Source: Lichtheimia corymbifera B2541 (Eukaryota > Mucoromycota > Mucoromycetes > Mucorales > Lichtheimiaceae). From it: a DNA stretch of 64,000 bases. Where the stretch lies: the NCBI GenBank assembly GCA_000697475.1, contig JNEU01001139.1:62001-126000 (forward strand), written 5' to 3'. The position numbers were made by a program, and so were the translations under genes. Every line of letters begins with the position of its first letter. Position 1 is the first letter of the stretch. Positions 47,583 to 60,349 of the stretch are shown one piece after another. Below the pieces are notes generated by a model. It was not told the origin of the DNA. It ran no database searches and was given only the letters and a program-made list of their open reading frames with translations.

Positions 47583-50040
47583 TTATGAGAGTGGAATAGC
47601 GTTGCCTTCGAGCAATTTTTCGATCCAATACAAAATTATCTCCAGGATCTTGCTTCGAGAACCACCTTGTTGAGAAGCAACAGCAACCAGTGCTTGTTCC
47701 CAACTTCCAGGATGGCCATCCAGCAAAAAGGTCGACGTGACTATGCCAAAGATATACACAAGCAGGGTATACAATGCAAATGTAGCTGTGTTGGTTACTG
47801 CTCGATCATTGGGTCGTACAAGTGCTTGATGATGTTCATTGAAGGACGGTGACGAAGGTGACGCTATCATGGCTGCAACTGCATGTGCCGTTGACTAAGC
47901 CGTCTGACGTTAAAACAGGGTCGATCCTCATCTCATTGGGTGAATCTCCCCCCCTCCTACTCACCTCGTTCAAATCTTGTATTGTACGTCGCTTGCCAGT
48001 CATTTTGCGTTTTCTTAGCCTTGATTGTGCCCAAACATCACCCATATCAATTGCTGTGTCTGTCTCTGATGATTTCACAGCCGGAATCTGGATCGCAAAA
48101 GGTTCGTCTGTATAGGTGCTGGTAGAAATATCAAGCTCCTCAACATCATCTTGACGTTCCGGAAACCGCGTTCTTAAATGTGCAAGCTCGCTGACCAAAG
48201 ACTCGTTCTCCAAATCCAGGGCTCGTTTCAGCTGTGCCAATTCCTGGTTGACTACATAAACTGTCATTATCAATCCTAATAATATCCTGCATTCCTATTT
48301 ACCTCGATCCAAGTCTTCCATAGCTACGCTGGCCTGTGTCTTGTAATAATCTTTCTCATTTTCCACCGACTTGAGTCGTTCCTCAGCATCCACAGGTGTC
48401 TCTTCTAGTTGTCCTTCTAATTCACTATGCAATGTCTTGAATAAAACTCATCAGCTGTTGTATCATCACTACCCATAGGGCCATCACACACTTACATTTG
48501 CTGGTGAGGGTGGTTTGAATAAATCAGGCACAGCTCCATCTGGATGCAAATCATTGCGTGATTCAATGTCTAATTTAAGGCTGTCAATGATGTCCTTGAG
48601 TCGCTCATTCTCGGTCCGCTGTTCTTCAAGCTGCATATGTGTTTGCTGTGATGAAACCAATTCACGTTCAAGGCTGTTCTGAAGCTCCATAAGCCGATTG
48701 CGTTCCTCGTTCAAATGTTTGAATTCATGGTTGATAGCACTGAGCAATGCTTCGGTCTTTTGTAACTCCAATTCCTTATGTCGCAGCATATCTTGTAACT
48801 CCTGAGCTTCCTCTACAATGCAAGCCACATGAATATCATTCATCAAAAAAAAAACCCTCCCATGTCCATATGACTTACGACATTTCTCTTCAAAGAGGCG
48901 TTTGATTGATAGGTAGATTTGTTTTTGGTCTGTTTCAGATCTTTCGATGCGTGCAATGTGTGCCTCGAGCTATCAAATTGGGAATGTACGATGTTTGTAT
49001 ATGATTAAAAAAAGCATCCTTTCACGTGAAGATCTTTGATCACTTACAGCGCCTATTTGATCCAAACTGCTTTTCTCTTTGTTCTTGTATTCAAGAATTT
49101 CACGTTTTTGTTTCACGACCTCCTGTGTCATATCATCCACCCGGTTCTGTAGCTGTGTGATGCGATCTTCATTGTCACGTGTCATGGAAGCAACGCTTCT
49201 TTCCGAAGCTTTGAGGCGCCTGGTGAGCTGTAACGACCTCCGATAATATTGAGCAACATTGACATGCTATTTCAATCCATTATCAGTTGACATGGGTCAT
49301 GATCCTACCCCATCCCTTATATACACGCACACACACTCCTTGACCTTTCCCCTTGTCAACACGACATGATCCCCATAAAAGAAAGATGAAAATACCTCTT
49401 CTTGTTCTTCACCCGAGATAATAGCATCTTGGTTCATTGGCTTGGTGTTTTGATTGTCTTTTTCTCGATGATCCATGTGCATAGTGTCCTCATTGTTTAG
49501 TGCCTGATGGGTTCATGCTTAAATATTATTCGGACTTTGGTTGCTTAATTACATATCCACGTACCTTGTCGACAGGTTCATTGTCGTCGTCGTGGTCGTC
49601 GTTGCTGTCGTCTTCATACAGTGAAGGACGTCGATAATTATCAGCAAGAGGAGCCGAGGTACGAGGTCGTGCAGCGTATATTTCTTCAGAAGTCGAGTTG
49701 TTGGGAAACATGACTTTGAGTAGGTTGAGGATATCTTCTGCCGTCATCTCCAAGTCAGGATTGGCGTTGCAATAAGGTTGAATGGCTGTTTTCTGATCGA
49801 GTGTCAAGAGGACAACGTCATGTTCTCGTTCGAATTCGTCCATGACAGTCAAGAGGTCTCGAGTGAAGATGACACCGCCTTGATTATGCTGAGACACGAG
49901 TCGCTTGAACTGGACCTTGAGTACCGCGTGAGGTATAGGCCGTTGTTTATTTGTTGTTGGCTAAAGATAGACACTGTTAGCGTAAGCAATAAAGTAAATG
50001 GAGTGTTGGTTACCATGGAATGGCATTCTGTAGTTGCCAT
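47583..50040 (-). CDS. Tail-anchored coiled-coil protein with N-terminal helical domain (KASH-like architecture)
   Basis: Nine exons on the minus strand: 50040-50014, 49960-49565, 49503-49396, 49266-49048, 48969-48879, 48812-48496, 48435-48303, 48251-47965 and 47894-47583, encoding 629 aa. Residues 10-85 form a compact helical region (VLKVQFKRLVSQHNQGG, VVLLTLDQKTAIQPY, TAEDILNLLKVMF). An acidic linker follows, then long heptad coiled coils (residues about 180-440, rich in Glu, Leu, Lys and Gln). Near the C-terminus a single hydrophobic helix (ATFALYTLLVYIFGIVTSTF) is followed by about 45 residues ending GNAIPLS. This layout resembles outer-nuclear-membrane linkers such as KASH5, or Golgi golgins with tail anchors. 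There is no PPPX ending, so the KASH idea is only inference. Confidence 0.82.
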
Positions 50041-51389
50041 GGTGACAACTCGAAATAGAAAAAGAGTGAAAGAGCGAAAGAAAGAGAGAGCGAGAGAAAA
50101 TGTGTGTGTGAAATAGGAGGGAACGTGGGTGCTGACAAGTGACTAGTGTGTGTATGTGGATATGATATGAATGATAATGGGGCGTACAAGAAGAAGCAAA
50201 TGAAAATGATAGACTATCCCCAATCATGTTTTTGTCTTTCACTCTGTATTCCATAATGAACAATGTGTCTTAATGGGGCATTGGGGGAGACATGGCTGAT
50301 TGTATTGATTTACCCGGTTACAGCGCAGATCATACCATATCTCGGTAATATATCGCATGTGCTCTTTTTAGCACACTACCACAATGAAGTATTTCTCAAC
50401 AACATCATGTCAATGATATCAATGAACATTACATTATTCTCATCATCTCACGATCAATGACGCTATCTTTTTCTGCCCCAGGGGTTAGTCAAAAATAGGA
50501 AACCAGCTAGTTTGTTTGATGGCCACAGTGGATGATGATATTACTTTGCCACTCTAGTATTAAATATCATACCTTATACTTGTTCTTTTTCATGCATAGT
50601 AGCTGATTGATGGATGTAGAAACTATAAATGTGAATGGTGATGCAAAGGCAGGGTCTTCGTTAATTATCAAGATGCAAGGGGGGAAATTTATTTTTATGG
50701 TAAACATGTCATTCGATAGAGCCAATGTGGAGAGAAAGGTGTTCTCCTTTATGCTTGCGATAAACTATGAGCACATGCATGAGGGAAGCTAATGAAACCA
50801 AAACACGCCATCTTTAGGTTATGCAACGGTGCACAAAACATGTCACGTGGTTGTTCGGTGCATCCGACGAGAAATTACCGGGCGGGGCACTATCGGCTGC
50901 ATTGTATGGCGGCATCCCAGCCCATTTGTGAACCTCCTCTTTCTCGCCGTATAAGGTACTAATGGATAGCAAGGAACACTTGCAATGGGGTGAAGGATGG
51001 ATGGATGGGTATTTGGATGATGGGATAACGATGGATGAAACGAATGATCGACACCAAAACAACATTATCGACAACCACCACTCGAACACATCCAGTATTA
51101 CACGCACTCGCCACACACACACGCACACACACATAAAGATATCGATAATCCATCAACCTGTATCGACAACTCACATGATCTACTGCATCATTATACAAAG
51201 GATGGATGGATGAACGTATGGATACGACGATAAATGTATTCGATACACCTTTAACGACAACTTGCAACGATTGATATACAGACATGCGATACATTTGGAA
51301 GGGGGAATTGTGGAGAATGGGGTTAACAGGGCATGGAGTACTCTACAATGAGAATGGCAAATACTTATTATCCTTGTTGCATAGCAAAA
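50041..51389. other. Divergent promoter region, coiled-coil gene / eL6
   Basis: About 1.35 kb. It has a GA-rich leader near the coiled-coil start (50050-50100) and a CA microsatellite at about 51112-51132. An acceptor-like GCATAG at 51379-51384 just before the eL6 ATG suggests a 5' UTR intron, common in fungal ribosomal protein genes, but the donor is not certain. Confidence 0.5.
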
Positions 51390-52228
51390 ATGGCCCACGC
51401 ACCAAGAAACAGCTTCCTTGTTCCCGGCGTTGCTCGCTACAGCCGATCCAACATGTATGCCAAGAAGGCTCTTCACAAGCGCCAAAAGAAGGGTGTCACT
51501 GCTCCTGCTAAGCAAGCTGCTGCTGACAAGACCGTTGAAGTCAAGGGTGCCAAGAATGGTGGCAAGCGTGTGATCCCTGCTGAAAAGGCTCCTCGTTTCT
51601 ACCCTGCTGAGGATGTCCCTAAGCCCAAGGCTTCCCGCAAGTCTCCCAAGACTGCTGCTCTTCGCAAGTCCATCACCCCTGGCACCGTTGTCATCCTTCT
51701 TGCTGGTCGTCATCAAGGCAAGCGTGTTATTGCTCTTAAGCAACTTGACAGTGGTCTTTTGCTCGTCACTGGTCCCTTCAAGGTCAACGGTGTTCCTCTT
51801 CGTCGTGTCAACCAAGCCTACGTCATTGCCACTTCCACCAAGGTCGATATCTCTGGTGTCAAGGTATGGTACCATACATGTTGTTGAGAAGGAAGGATGG
51901 ATTACTTACCTACGGATGATTTAGATTGATGACAAGATCAACGATGCTTACTTCTCCAAGAAGGGTGACAAGCAACAAAAGCAATTCCTTGAAGGTGAAA
52001 AGGTAAAGATATATATATACAGTGGATGATTGGAGAAGACTATGGGTAACTGACATATGCATGATTCAACAGAAGAAGGCTGCTCTTCCTGAATCCAAGG
52101 TTGCTGACCAAAAGGCCGTTGACAAGGCTATCCTTGAATCTGTCAAGAAGACCCCCTTCCTTACTTCCTACTTGTCTTCTACCTTCTCCCTCAAGAAGGG
52201 TCAGTTCCCCCACGCCATGAAGTTCTAA
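51390..52228 (+). CDS. RPL6: 60S ribosomal protein eL6
   Basis: Three exons, 51390-51863, 51925-52002 and 52073-52228, encode 235 aa. Typical eL6 features: [20 protein letters not shown], the KOW-like core [40 protein letters not shown] and [16 protein letters not shown], and the C-terminal [18 protein letters not shown]. Codon use is strongly biased to C-ending codons (AAG, GTC, GCT, CGT), as expected for a very highly expressed gene and unlike its neighbours. The start has the context CAAAAATGGCC. Confidence 0.97.
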
Positions 52229-52781
52229 GCAGTGCCTAACTTTGTGTTGGACGGTGAATAAAATAACATTATTTGTGTAAAGCAATGTCATAAATGGTAG
52301 CGGTGAGCAAGAAATACCAATGAATGATACAAGTTAGCGTTTGGCAATAATAGGATGTAGCGATACAGTCTTCATGATCCACGACAAGGAGCCAGGCAGT
52401 TTAATATGGTCTTCCATGGTTGACTTGTTGATAGCTGATAGCCACTTTTTCTTACCACAGAGCTCAGACCTTTTCTCATGGATGACATGTGAACGATTCT
52501 CCTGCTTCAGTCCAACATTACCATCATTCAATTGCTTTGATCCGAACTGATTTGATTGAGCTACGGTCAAAGAGAGTGTACTGGTTGTTTGAGCGTAGCT
52601 GGCTCAAATCTGCTCGGATCAAGAAAGTTGAAATATGGACATGATGGGCTGGAGAAGGAGAATCATTCGCATGCATTGGAATGGACAAAAGCTGGGGAGT
52701 AGGGATAAAAGGCTATTAGCTACCAATGATGTGCTGTCGCTGAATAGTGTTTAAAGTTGCCATTCATTGATCGCTCCAGTC
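52229..52781. other. Intergenic with a decayed repeat core
   Basis: About 550 bases. Positions roughly 52,485-52,580 resemble a degenerate copy of the core of the large fold-back arm (block GAACGATTCTCCTGCTTCA, compare 26,126 and 54,206). The rest is unrecognised. Confidence 0.4.
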
Positions 52782-53361
52782 ATGCAAATGAGTTGCGTTA
52801 CACAAGCACGGCCCTGCGCACCTTCCGCTCTATTAGAGTCTACCTACATGACAATGAACAAACACCACCTTTCATATAGCATTATGGTTAGAGCATAGTA
52901 AAAACATAAAGATGCCTTTATCTCTAAACTTTACAATGAAGCGTGGGGTCTTCAATCGAACAAAGTTGCTCGTCGGGGTGAAGCGCACCTTGTGTGGAAG
53001 TTTCACGATCGTCGTGGCCATTCTCAGATTCACCCAATGTCACCACCAGCCAAAGTGGAACAGGTCGACCTCTTGAATTTTTTTTCCACTTTGGCTGGTG
53101 GTGACATTGCGAAATTTGGGATTGGCGAGCCTGATCGTGAAACTTGCACCCAAGGTGCGCTTCATCCCGACGAGCAACTCTGTTCTATTAAAGAGCCCAC
53201 GTTTCATTGTAAAGTTTAGAGATACAGGCACCTTTGTGTTTTACATATGCTGTAAGCGTGATGCCATATGTAAAGTGATCTTGGTTCATTGTCAAGCAGC
53301 TAGAGCCTAATAGAGCCAAAGATGCAGAGGGACGTGTTTGTGTAATACAGCTCATTTGCAT
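52782..53361. repeat. Small fold-back element FB2, copy 2 (complete)
   Basis: A near-palindrome bounded by ATGCAAATGAG on the left and CTCATTTGCAT on the right, centred near 53,075 where TCGACCTCTTGAA is followed by a T run. Arms include GAAGCGCACCTT, CACCACCAGCCAAAGTGGAA and their complements. It is the inverted counterpart of the copy at 29,806-30,373 and shows what the right end of that copy should look like. No long open frame is conserved beyond the arms. Confidence 0.8.
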
Positions 53362-54060
53362 GATACTTCACAATGAACAAACACCATTCTCCATATAGCA
53401 TCACGCTTACAGCATATGTAAAAACATAAATGTTCCTGTTTCTACAAGTTGCCATGATGAAGTGTGGCGTCTTTATGAGAACAAAGTTGATCAGCGTGGC
53501 CGAGAGGACCTTCTGACCAAGTTTCATATTCGAGATCACCAATATCGGCGGGCGCGGCCCGTACATCTTATCTATGTTTCCCTCCATACATCCGGGCGCT
53601 GCCAACCAAGACTTCATAATGAAGTGTGGCATCTTTATGAGAACGAAATTGCTCGCCGTAATCGAAAGTACCTTGCATGAAAGTTTCAGGCTCGAGATAG
53701 CCAATCTCAGGCTCAGGGAGCGTCCAACCTACTTTTGCCCTACATTTGGGCCGCCCCGCATTCAAAACATTTATAATGAAGCCTGCGATTTTTAAATGAA
53801 TGGGATTGATCAGCATGCCCCAGCGAACCTTCTGACCAAGTTTCAGGTTCGAAATGGGCAATCCCAAGTTAATACATACTACTTCGATAAATCATAAATC
53901 CGGCGCTTACCCGATTTCCGAGCATCCATAGTAAACCCCACATTATGCTCTCCCTTTCGAAATTTTTAAATGAAGTGTGGGTCCTTTATTAATACAAGGT
54001 TGATCAGCATGTCGAAGAGCATCTTGTGTGAAAGTTTCATGTTTGAGAGAGGCAATCAAG
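53362..54060 (-). repeat. Array of ~165-195-bp units, inverted copy
   Basis: Reverse complement of the array at 29,106-29,805, with the same order of units. The mirrored 99-codon frame (53568-53867 minus) differs from its partner by only a few residues. Together with the flanking blocks this makes an inverted duplication of at least 1.5 kb between 28.6-30.4 kb and 52.8-54.5 kb. Confidence 0.75.
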
Positions 54061-54470
54061 GCCATGGATCAATTTATAGTGTGCATGGATTTGCATGACA
54101 GTGCCTGACCAATTTAATTTCCACTTCTTCCGCTCTCAGCCTCTTCCCTCTCCCTCCTCCCATTCTCAACTGTTGCCCCATTCAACTACAACTACCACCT
54201 GCGAACGATTGTCCTGCTTCAACCCATCATGTCAATGCTGCAGTTGTCTTCATTCGATTGTCTTTGACTGAATGGCAAGTGCATGGCGTGTATACAGCCT
54301 ACTACAACACCCGCGTTCCTTGACACTCCACCGTCTCTTGTACAATCCTCAACCACAATCAAACGTAACAGCAGTTGCCATTAACAAGGCCTTCACTCCA
54401 TTGTCTAAAGTTACTCGCAGCAATCTGCCTTGCAGCCCTTTTTCTTACGCGAACAGCAGATAGCTATTGT
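54061..54470 (+). repeat. Third copy of the large fold-back outer arm
   Basis: Resembles the outer arm of the large fold-back (25,995 onward, and 29,105 downward as reverse complement), including GCGAACGATTGTCCTGCTTC and the block around AATGGCAAGTGCATGGCGTG. Only a single arm is present; the rest of the large element is missing, and homology fades near 54,430-54,470. Confidence 0.7.
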
Positions 54471-56723
54471 ATAGAACAGCTTCAGTTATTATATGTAGCA
54501 ACTTGCTTCAATACATGCAGATTCCTATGGATATTAATATGAATATTGCTTTGGATGGAAGAATATGGACATACAACGGATTTAATGGGGTTCAGTAGTG
54601 TGGGGGTGGTAGGCTCTGTTGGGAAACATCGATGATGGTTGGGGTTTGCATATGTTCACCTTGTGATGCACAATGATGGCGCCATCCACACCAAAAACAT
54701 AATATAACCATCCATAGATAAACTCAACAACATAAAACACAGCAATAGTTGTGTCAATCGATGTTTGAAGTATGTTTGCTGTTGTCAGAGATAGCACGTG
54801 ATAATACCGCCTTTGAGACGTGAGAGCATTGAGTTAGCGACAAACATCACATGATGCAGCGTTCATCAACTACTGAGCCACAAGTTGGTAATTGCACGCA
54901 ATACAGGGATCGCTCAATGCATGAGCCGAGGGGAAAAGGTTGTATAAGGAGTAGGCATGTGTCTCATCATGAGCCATATGCGTGATGTAAATCGATCCCA
55001 GCTGCTATTGGCTACCCTTCATTTTATGGAATAGGGTGTTCTTTGTTCTGGCCATTGATGGCTCAATCCATAATGACGCTAAATCCTAGTTGAGTAGCAG
55101 CCAGTGGAGAGACACAAAGCGGATGGTTCCGGAAAAGTGAACTTGAAGACGACTTTTTCAACAATGTCGCACGGCCTTACAACCTGTCATGTGCATGTCG
55201 TCATTCCTCCTCAAGCTACTTTTGCTTGCCATTAGCTGATATCCATTTTCAGAAATTGCATGATGGATCGATATGCAGAAAACGTCGCATCCAGCGGATG
55301 CCCTTTTCATGTGGTGCTGGCGCAGCATGCCGTACTATTGCCACATGCGCATATTGTAGAAACGGGCACCGTATTACGACTTTATTCGATTACATTATTC
55401 TCGTCATTAGTGAGCATGAGATAACGCAAGTGCATGTGTAAAAAGTCCCAAGTCATTTGGGCATCAAATATGATGTTAATGATCGGAGAAGGCATTATAT
55501 ATCATCTGTTGCAACGTTTGACTTCATATATGACAGTGGAAGGGAGAATGGGTTAGGAGATGACATGATCCGGTTCCCGTGATGAGACCTTTTAGTCCAA
55601 CATGCTCACAGACGCTTGTCGCGAAATGGATATAGATGGCTTGCATATAGCATGCAACACCATATATGTGTACTTGTGGCATGTTTATTCAACCATCCTA
55701 CTATGATCAGCCTATAGGTGCATTGAACTAGAACCCATTACAAGTTTCATTCGTTGTTGAATATCAAAATCAGAAATAAATCACGTATATGTGGTCGTCA
55801 TTACTCTTTATTCAAAAAGTGCTAAAGGATGATTCTTTATCGTGTATAAAGTTTGTGAACAGACGTCATTATCAAGATGAGCTGAATATATTCTGCAATG
55901 TTCATGTACAATAGCGTCAATCCAAAAGCATGTCATCTGCTCAAGGGCGTCATTTGGCGTATGCTAGTATATCCCATGTATCACGACGCACATTGTGGAT
56001 GGGTTAATCCAAAGGTAGTTTATGCAAGAGACGATGATCAATAGTAAAAGAAAATGGATACGGCTACATATAAGCAAATGGAAAGGCAATTTCGTCATAT
56101 GCATAATAAAGCCATCGTATCTTGGCAACGCCAATGATGATGCATGTAAAGGTATGACGAATGGTTTGGTGTGAGTGAATAGCAACCTGTCATGCATTGA
56201 CATTATATGAAAAAGCGTCCGTGCTCCAGCTGCTTTATTCCTGATGTACACCAGCGTCATAGTGGGAGATCACCTGTGATCGTGTGACACTGATCCTCCA
56301 ACCTCGGAAGGTACTACCGGATGTTCCCTTACAGTACAGGTATCCCGCACAAAGGCTCATCTGCCAAAAAACAGTTGTTTGGATTTGCCTGCATTTACGG
56401 AGTAAAGATAGGGAAACTTGAAACTCGGATATACCGCGTGTTGAATTGTTTGTATACTATGTCTCAGGCAAGAGGAATGTGTGAATAAGCACTACCGCTC
56501 TCTCTCCCTCACTTGTGTGCGTTACACGACCCAGGGTAAACAAAGGGGAAGTTTAAAATGGCTCAGTGTCGTCATATGGGCAACCGAAAGACAAAGAGAT
56601 AACCTGTGCTGCCATATAAATCCAGGTGAATGTGTGATTGTTTTTCTGACACACTCTCTTTTTTCTCTTTCCCATCTCTCTTTACAGGTGGTTCACGTTA
56701 CCAGATTGCTGTAACCCAAAAAA
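54471..56723. other. Intergenic region (2.2 kb) with putative 5' UTR intron of the kinase
   Basis: No coding frame here has family resemblance. Near the right end, 56626-56687 has a GTGAAT donor, a CTGAC branch-like site and a TTTACAG acceptor, which is a plausible intron in the 5' UTR of the downstream kinase. The rest is AT-rich with no obvious repeats. Confidence 0.45.
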
Positions 56724-58801
56724 ATGTTGACACGATTCAAGAGCATCTTTCGACCACGAAAACAACATCAAAAAGAGAAGTCAATGCGTGTCGTTGCTTA
56801 TACCAAGGATATGAAGCGTATCAGTGACACTTCTGGCCCAGCAGCATCCACCGCAAATACTGCTACTGCACATTCTGCAAAGGAGAAACAGTCATCTCGA
56901 GTACCTGCAGCCAAAGAAATATTTGAGCATGCCGATTCCAGCGAAAAACAACGAGCCGAGGAACGAGCGGCAAAGTTGGTTGAGGAGGAACGACGTCGTA
57001 AACATCAGCTCCCTGCCTACGATGGCTTGGAACAGTACGAAATCATTAAAAAGCTTGGCGAGTATGTATTGTTGTACAACCGTAAGGGGGCCGGGGAACA
57101 ATAGCTGCAGGGGTCACGATCCTCATCGTTTTTTGTTCTTTAGTGGAGCATTCTCCAACGTCTACAAAGCTCGTGACAAGACATCAGGTCGCAAGGTAGC
57201 CATCAAAGTGGTGCGTAAACGTAAAAATGAGGTATGTGTGTATGGTGTTGCTATGATGCATTGTCACTCCTTTGATATTGATCCCGTGTTCTTTCATAGC
57301 CTGAACAAAACAATCACCTGCATCCAAGCATGAAAAAGAAACCCAGAGCAACGGAGGTATGTAAACAATGCTGTATTTGTATCGCGTGGCGATATACCCA
57401 TCCTCATGTGGCGTTTATCATCAATAGCGAGCCAATATTCTCAAAGAAGTACAAATCATGCGTAATGTGGACCATCCCAACATTGTGCAGCTGATCGATT
57501 TTGCTGAATCTGATGAGTTTTATTACTTGGTGCTCGAGTTGTGTGAAGGAGGGGAGCTATTTCATCGCATTGTCAAGTTGACATATCTAAGTGAGCCATT
57601 GGCACGCCATGTCATCACTCAAGTAGCACAAGCGGTGCGTTATTTGCATGAAGAATGTGGTGTGGTGCATCGGTAAGAATAATCAAAAGGAATAGGCCCA
57701 CAACGCCAATCCCGCCAAAAGAAAACAAACGCTAACGACACGTAATATAGTGATATTAAACCAGAGAACATTCTATTTGATCCGATACCGTTTATTCCAA
57801 CATCACCACTACAACGACATCGATTTCCATTCGACGAGAACAAAGAAGACGAAGGAGTATTCACCAAGGGCTTTGGAGGTGGCGGTATTGGTCAAGTGAA
57901 AATTGCGGATTTTGGTCTCTCCAAGGTTATCTGGGACAGCTCAACATGGACGCCATGCGGAACAGTGGGTTATACAGCGCCTGAGATCGTTCGTGATCAA
58001 CGGTATTCAAAGTCAGTCGACATGTGGGCTATGGGTTGCGTCCTTTACACCTTGCTCTGCGGGTTTCCTCCTTTCTACGATGAATCGATCCATGCTTTGA
58101 CAGACAAGGTGGCTCGTGGTCAATATGCTTTTCTAAGCCCATGGTGGGATCCTATTTCGGATTCGGCCAAAGATCTCATTAGTCACTTGCTGTGCGTTGA
58201 CCCCACCAAACGATATACCATCGATCAATTTTTGAGTCATCCTTGGATCACTGGCAAAGAACCAACATTTGTTACTCGATCATCATCTATTCCATCACGT
58301 CCCTCACCTTCAACTACCATATCCACATTCAGCGATCTTGATTCGCCAGATTCAGCACGTAGACGAAAGGATGCGTTTTCACCTGGTGTCCCATCCATCA
58401 AGGAGATCCTCGATATAACTTATGCTGTGCAACGTATGGGTGAAGAAAAAACTTGGCGAGGTGCTACTGTCAATGGTTTGGCCGATCAACCGCATTATGA
58501 AATGGACGAGGAAGAAGAGGATGATGATGATGCTATGCTTGCAGATAGCGCCAACGCCATAATCACCATGAACAAGGACCGTAAGAATCGTCGACAATCG
58601 ATCGAGCAAACTGCAAAAGCAGCAACGGGATCGGCGTCATCACAACAACAGGCGCCTGTACCATTACCGAATCTTGCTATTGCACCGAGAAAGAAACAAG
58701 CCATCCATCGATATAGGCAACAGCAGCAACCACCTGGTGGATTCCAACTCAACATGGATAATGCAACGCTTCTCAAAAACAGACGTCAAGCTGTATGCTG
58801 A
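56724..58801 (+). CDS. SRK1: Rck2/Srk1-type MAPK-activated Ser/Thr kinase
   Basis: Five exons, 56724-57061, 57144-57231, 57300-57356, 57428-57672 and 57751-58801, encode 592 aa. A charged N-terminus leads to the kinase: KKLGDGAFSNVYKARD, Lys134 in VAIKVV, the basic insertion MKKKPRATE before helix C, VVHRDIKPENILFDPIPF, the insertion GVFTKGFGGGGIG, KIADFGLSK, activation loop STWTPCGTVGYTAPE, SVDMWAMGCVLYTLLCGFPP. The IPFIPTSP and Gly-rich inserts are diagnostic of the Rck1/Rck2/Srk1 CAMK group, which Hog1/Sty1 MAPKs activate in osmotic and oxidative stress. The C-terminal 200 residues are acidic and Gln-rich and end RRQAVC. Confidence 0.94.
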
Positions 58802-59027
58802 TTCACCATATGATATCTACAGCAAAAAAGAAAGAGTGAAAAAACAACCCCTCCCCATTCTATCATTTGCCATGTCTAATGCATCTCTTCCTTTCTCCCT
58901 TCCTCTCTCTCTTTTTCTCCTTCTCGCCCAATTGTGTATATAATAATGTCGCTTTGTTCTCTCCGTCACATAAGCCGAATGTGTACTATGTTTTGTATTT
59001 GGGGTTGGTTGGTGGAGTGCAGTCGTT

Positions 59028-59654
59028 TTATTTGTTGTTGTTCATGGCGTACAATTGGGTATACATGCGAATCATACTCTCATAAGCAAGCTGATCACCA
59101 CAACGCAAGAGGTTGGCAGCATCACAGTTAAGGGGCGAAGACGGTTCAGGATTGGAAAGCAATAACGATACGGCTAACACGGTTGACTTCAATGTCCATG
59201 CAGGCGACCATTCTGTTTTTAAGATATCCAAGCAGATCTCGCCAGTCTAATTTGTACTTGTGTGTCAGCTAACCCCATTCTATATGTGTGTGTGTGGGAG
59301 TCCAGCCCCCCTACCCTGCCCCAAAATATTACCTTGAAATGGACGTTGGGATGGCAAATCTTGGTTATGAACTGCATTGTTGGTGGGTGAATAGGGTAGT
59401 TGTGTGGTACTTGTATCGTAAGGTCAAAGACTCCACCTAGTAAAGGCTCGGGTGTGAATGGAGGTTGTGGTGCTAGATCAAGTAATGGCCAAGTTACCTT
59501 CATAAGGTGTACCGGATAGACCAGCTAGCCGTGCTTTCCAATGCGTCAAGTCATGGTCTGAATCGGGTGATAGGTCGAGGATCTCGGGATGAGCATTTGC
59601 TTCTCGTTGGAAATCTCGTAGCTCTTTGATTAGTCGTCGGGAGACGGTATCCAT
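59028..59654 (-). CDS. PEX4: Ubiquitin-conjugating enzyme Pex4 (peroxisomal E2)
   Basis: Three exons on the minus strand: 59654-59498, 59436-59333 and 59246-59028, encoding 159 aa, a bare UBC domain. Features: RRLIKELRDFQRE helix, GTPYEGGVFDLTIQVPHNYP, PPTMQFITKICHPNVHF with the HPN motif, active Cys92 in TGEICLDILK, EWSPAWTLKSTVLAVSLLL, and PSSPLNCDAANLLRCGD, which is typical of Pex4 rather than of general E2s. Pex4 monoubiquitinates the cysteine of Pex5 so that the import receptor can be recycled from the peroxisome; it docks on Pex22. Kinase and E2 genes converge with about 230 bp between stops. Confidence 0.9.
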
Positions 59655-60349
59655 ATTTAAGCTGACAAAAGATAAAATGCAGGAAAGAGGTATAACCCCC
59701 CCCGCCTATAATCAAATGTGAAATGAAATGCTGTGTGGGGTTGTCGGAGAGCAAGTTCCAAGTGTGGCCTGATGCATATGCTTCCCTCCCCCTTGTTGCA
59801 TGCATTTGTCAATGCCTCATGCAATCATACGATCATCATTCTATTCCACAGAAATGTTATCTCTTTCATTAAAGCGTTTTTATCATCATCATGCATATAA
59901 CAAACAGGTGTACTGATAGCTATTCCCTGGATACGAGATTCTTGTACTATAGATAAGACTGTCAAATACAAGAGGTGGCACACCATCACTTTGTCCCCTA
60001 ATTGCTCACAATGCTTTGGATACATAACTTGCGTATCCTGATACATCGCGTACACCAATACATGATCAAGAATGAAACCCACAGTCTCTTAAATCTCATA
60101 CCAAATGACTACGTACGATATTTACATGATGGGAAAAAAGACAGCTGCATTTTGAAATGAAAAAGTATGTGTATGTGTGTGTGTGTGTTTGGTATAATGT
60201 TTGTAAATCTTGGGGATATCGCGTTGACGAATAATGTATGTAATACGTTATTGACGTCAGGAGGTATAAAAAGAAGCAAACGAGAGAGATCTAGGAATGG
60301 CTTTATATAGATCTCTTGGTGGTATGTGCGTTGTGATATATTGAAGTCA
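59655..60349. other. Intergenic, PEX4 promoter
   Basis: About 700 bases with a GT microsatellite at about 60164-60190. It holds the PEX4 promoter and the 3' end of the Rua1-type gene. No gene is recognised. Confidence 0.5.

Noticed and set aside
47583..49897. Reading the coiled-coil gene as several separate small genes
   Set aside because: Every neighbouring pair of exons has matching phases with good donor and acceptor sites, giving one continuous protein.
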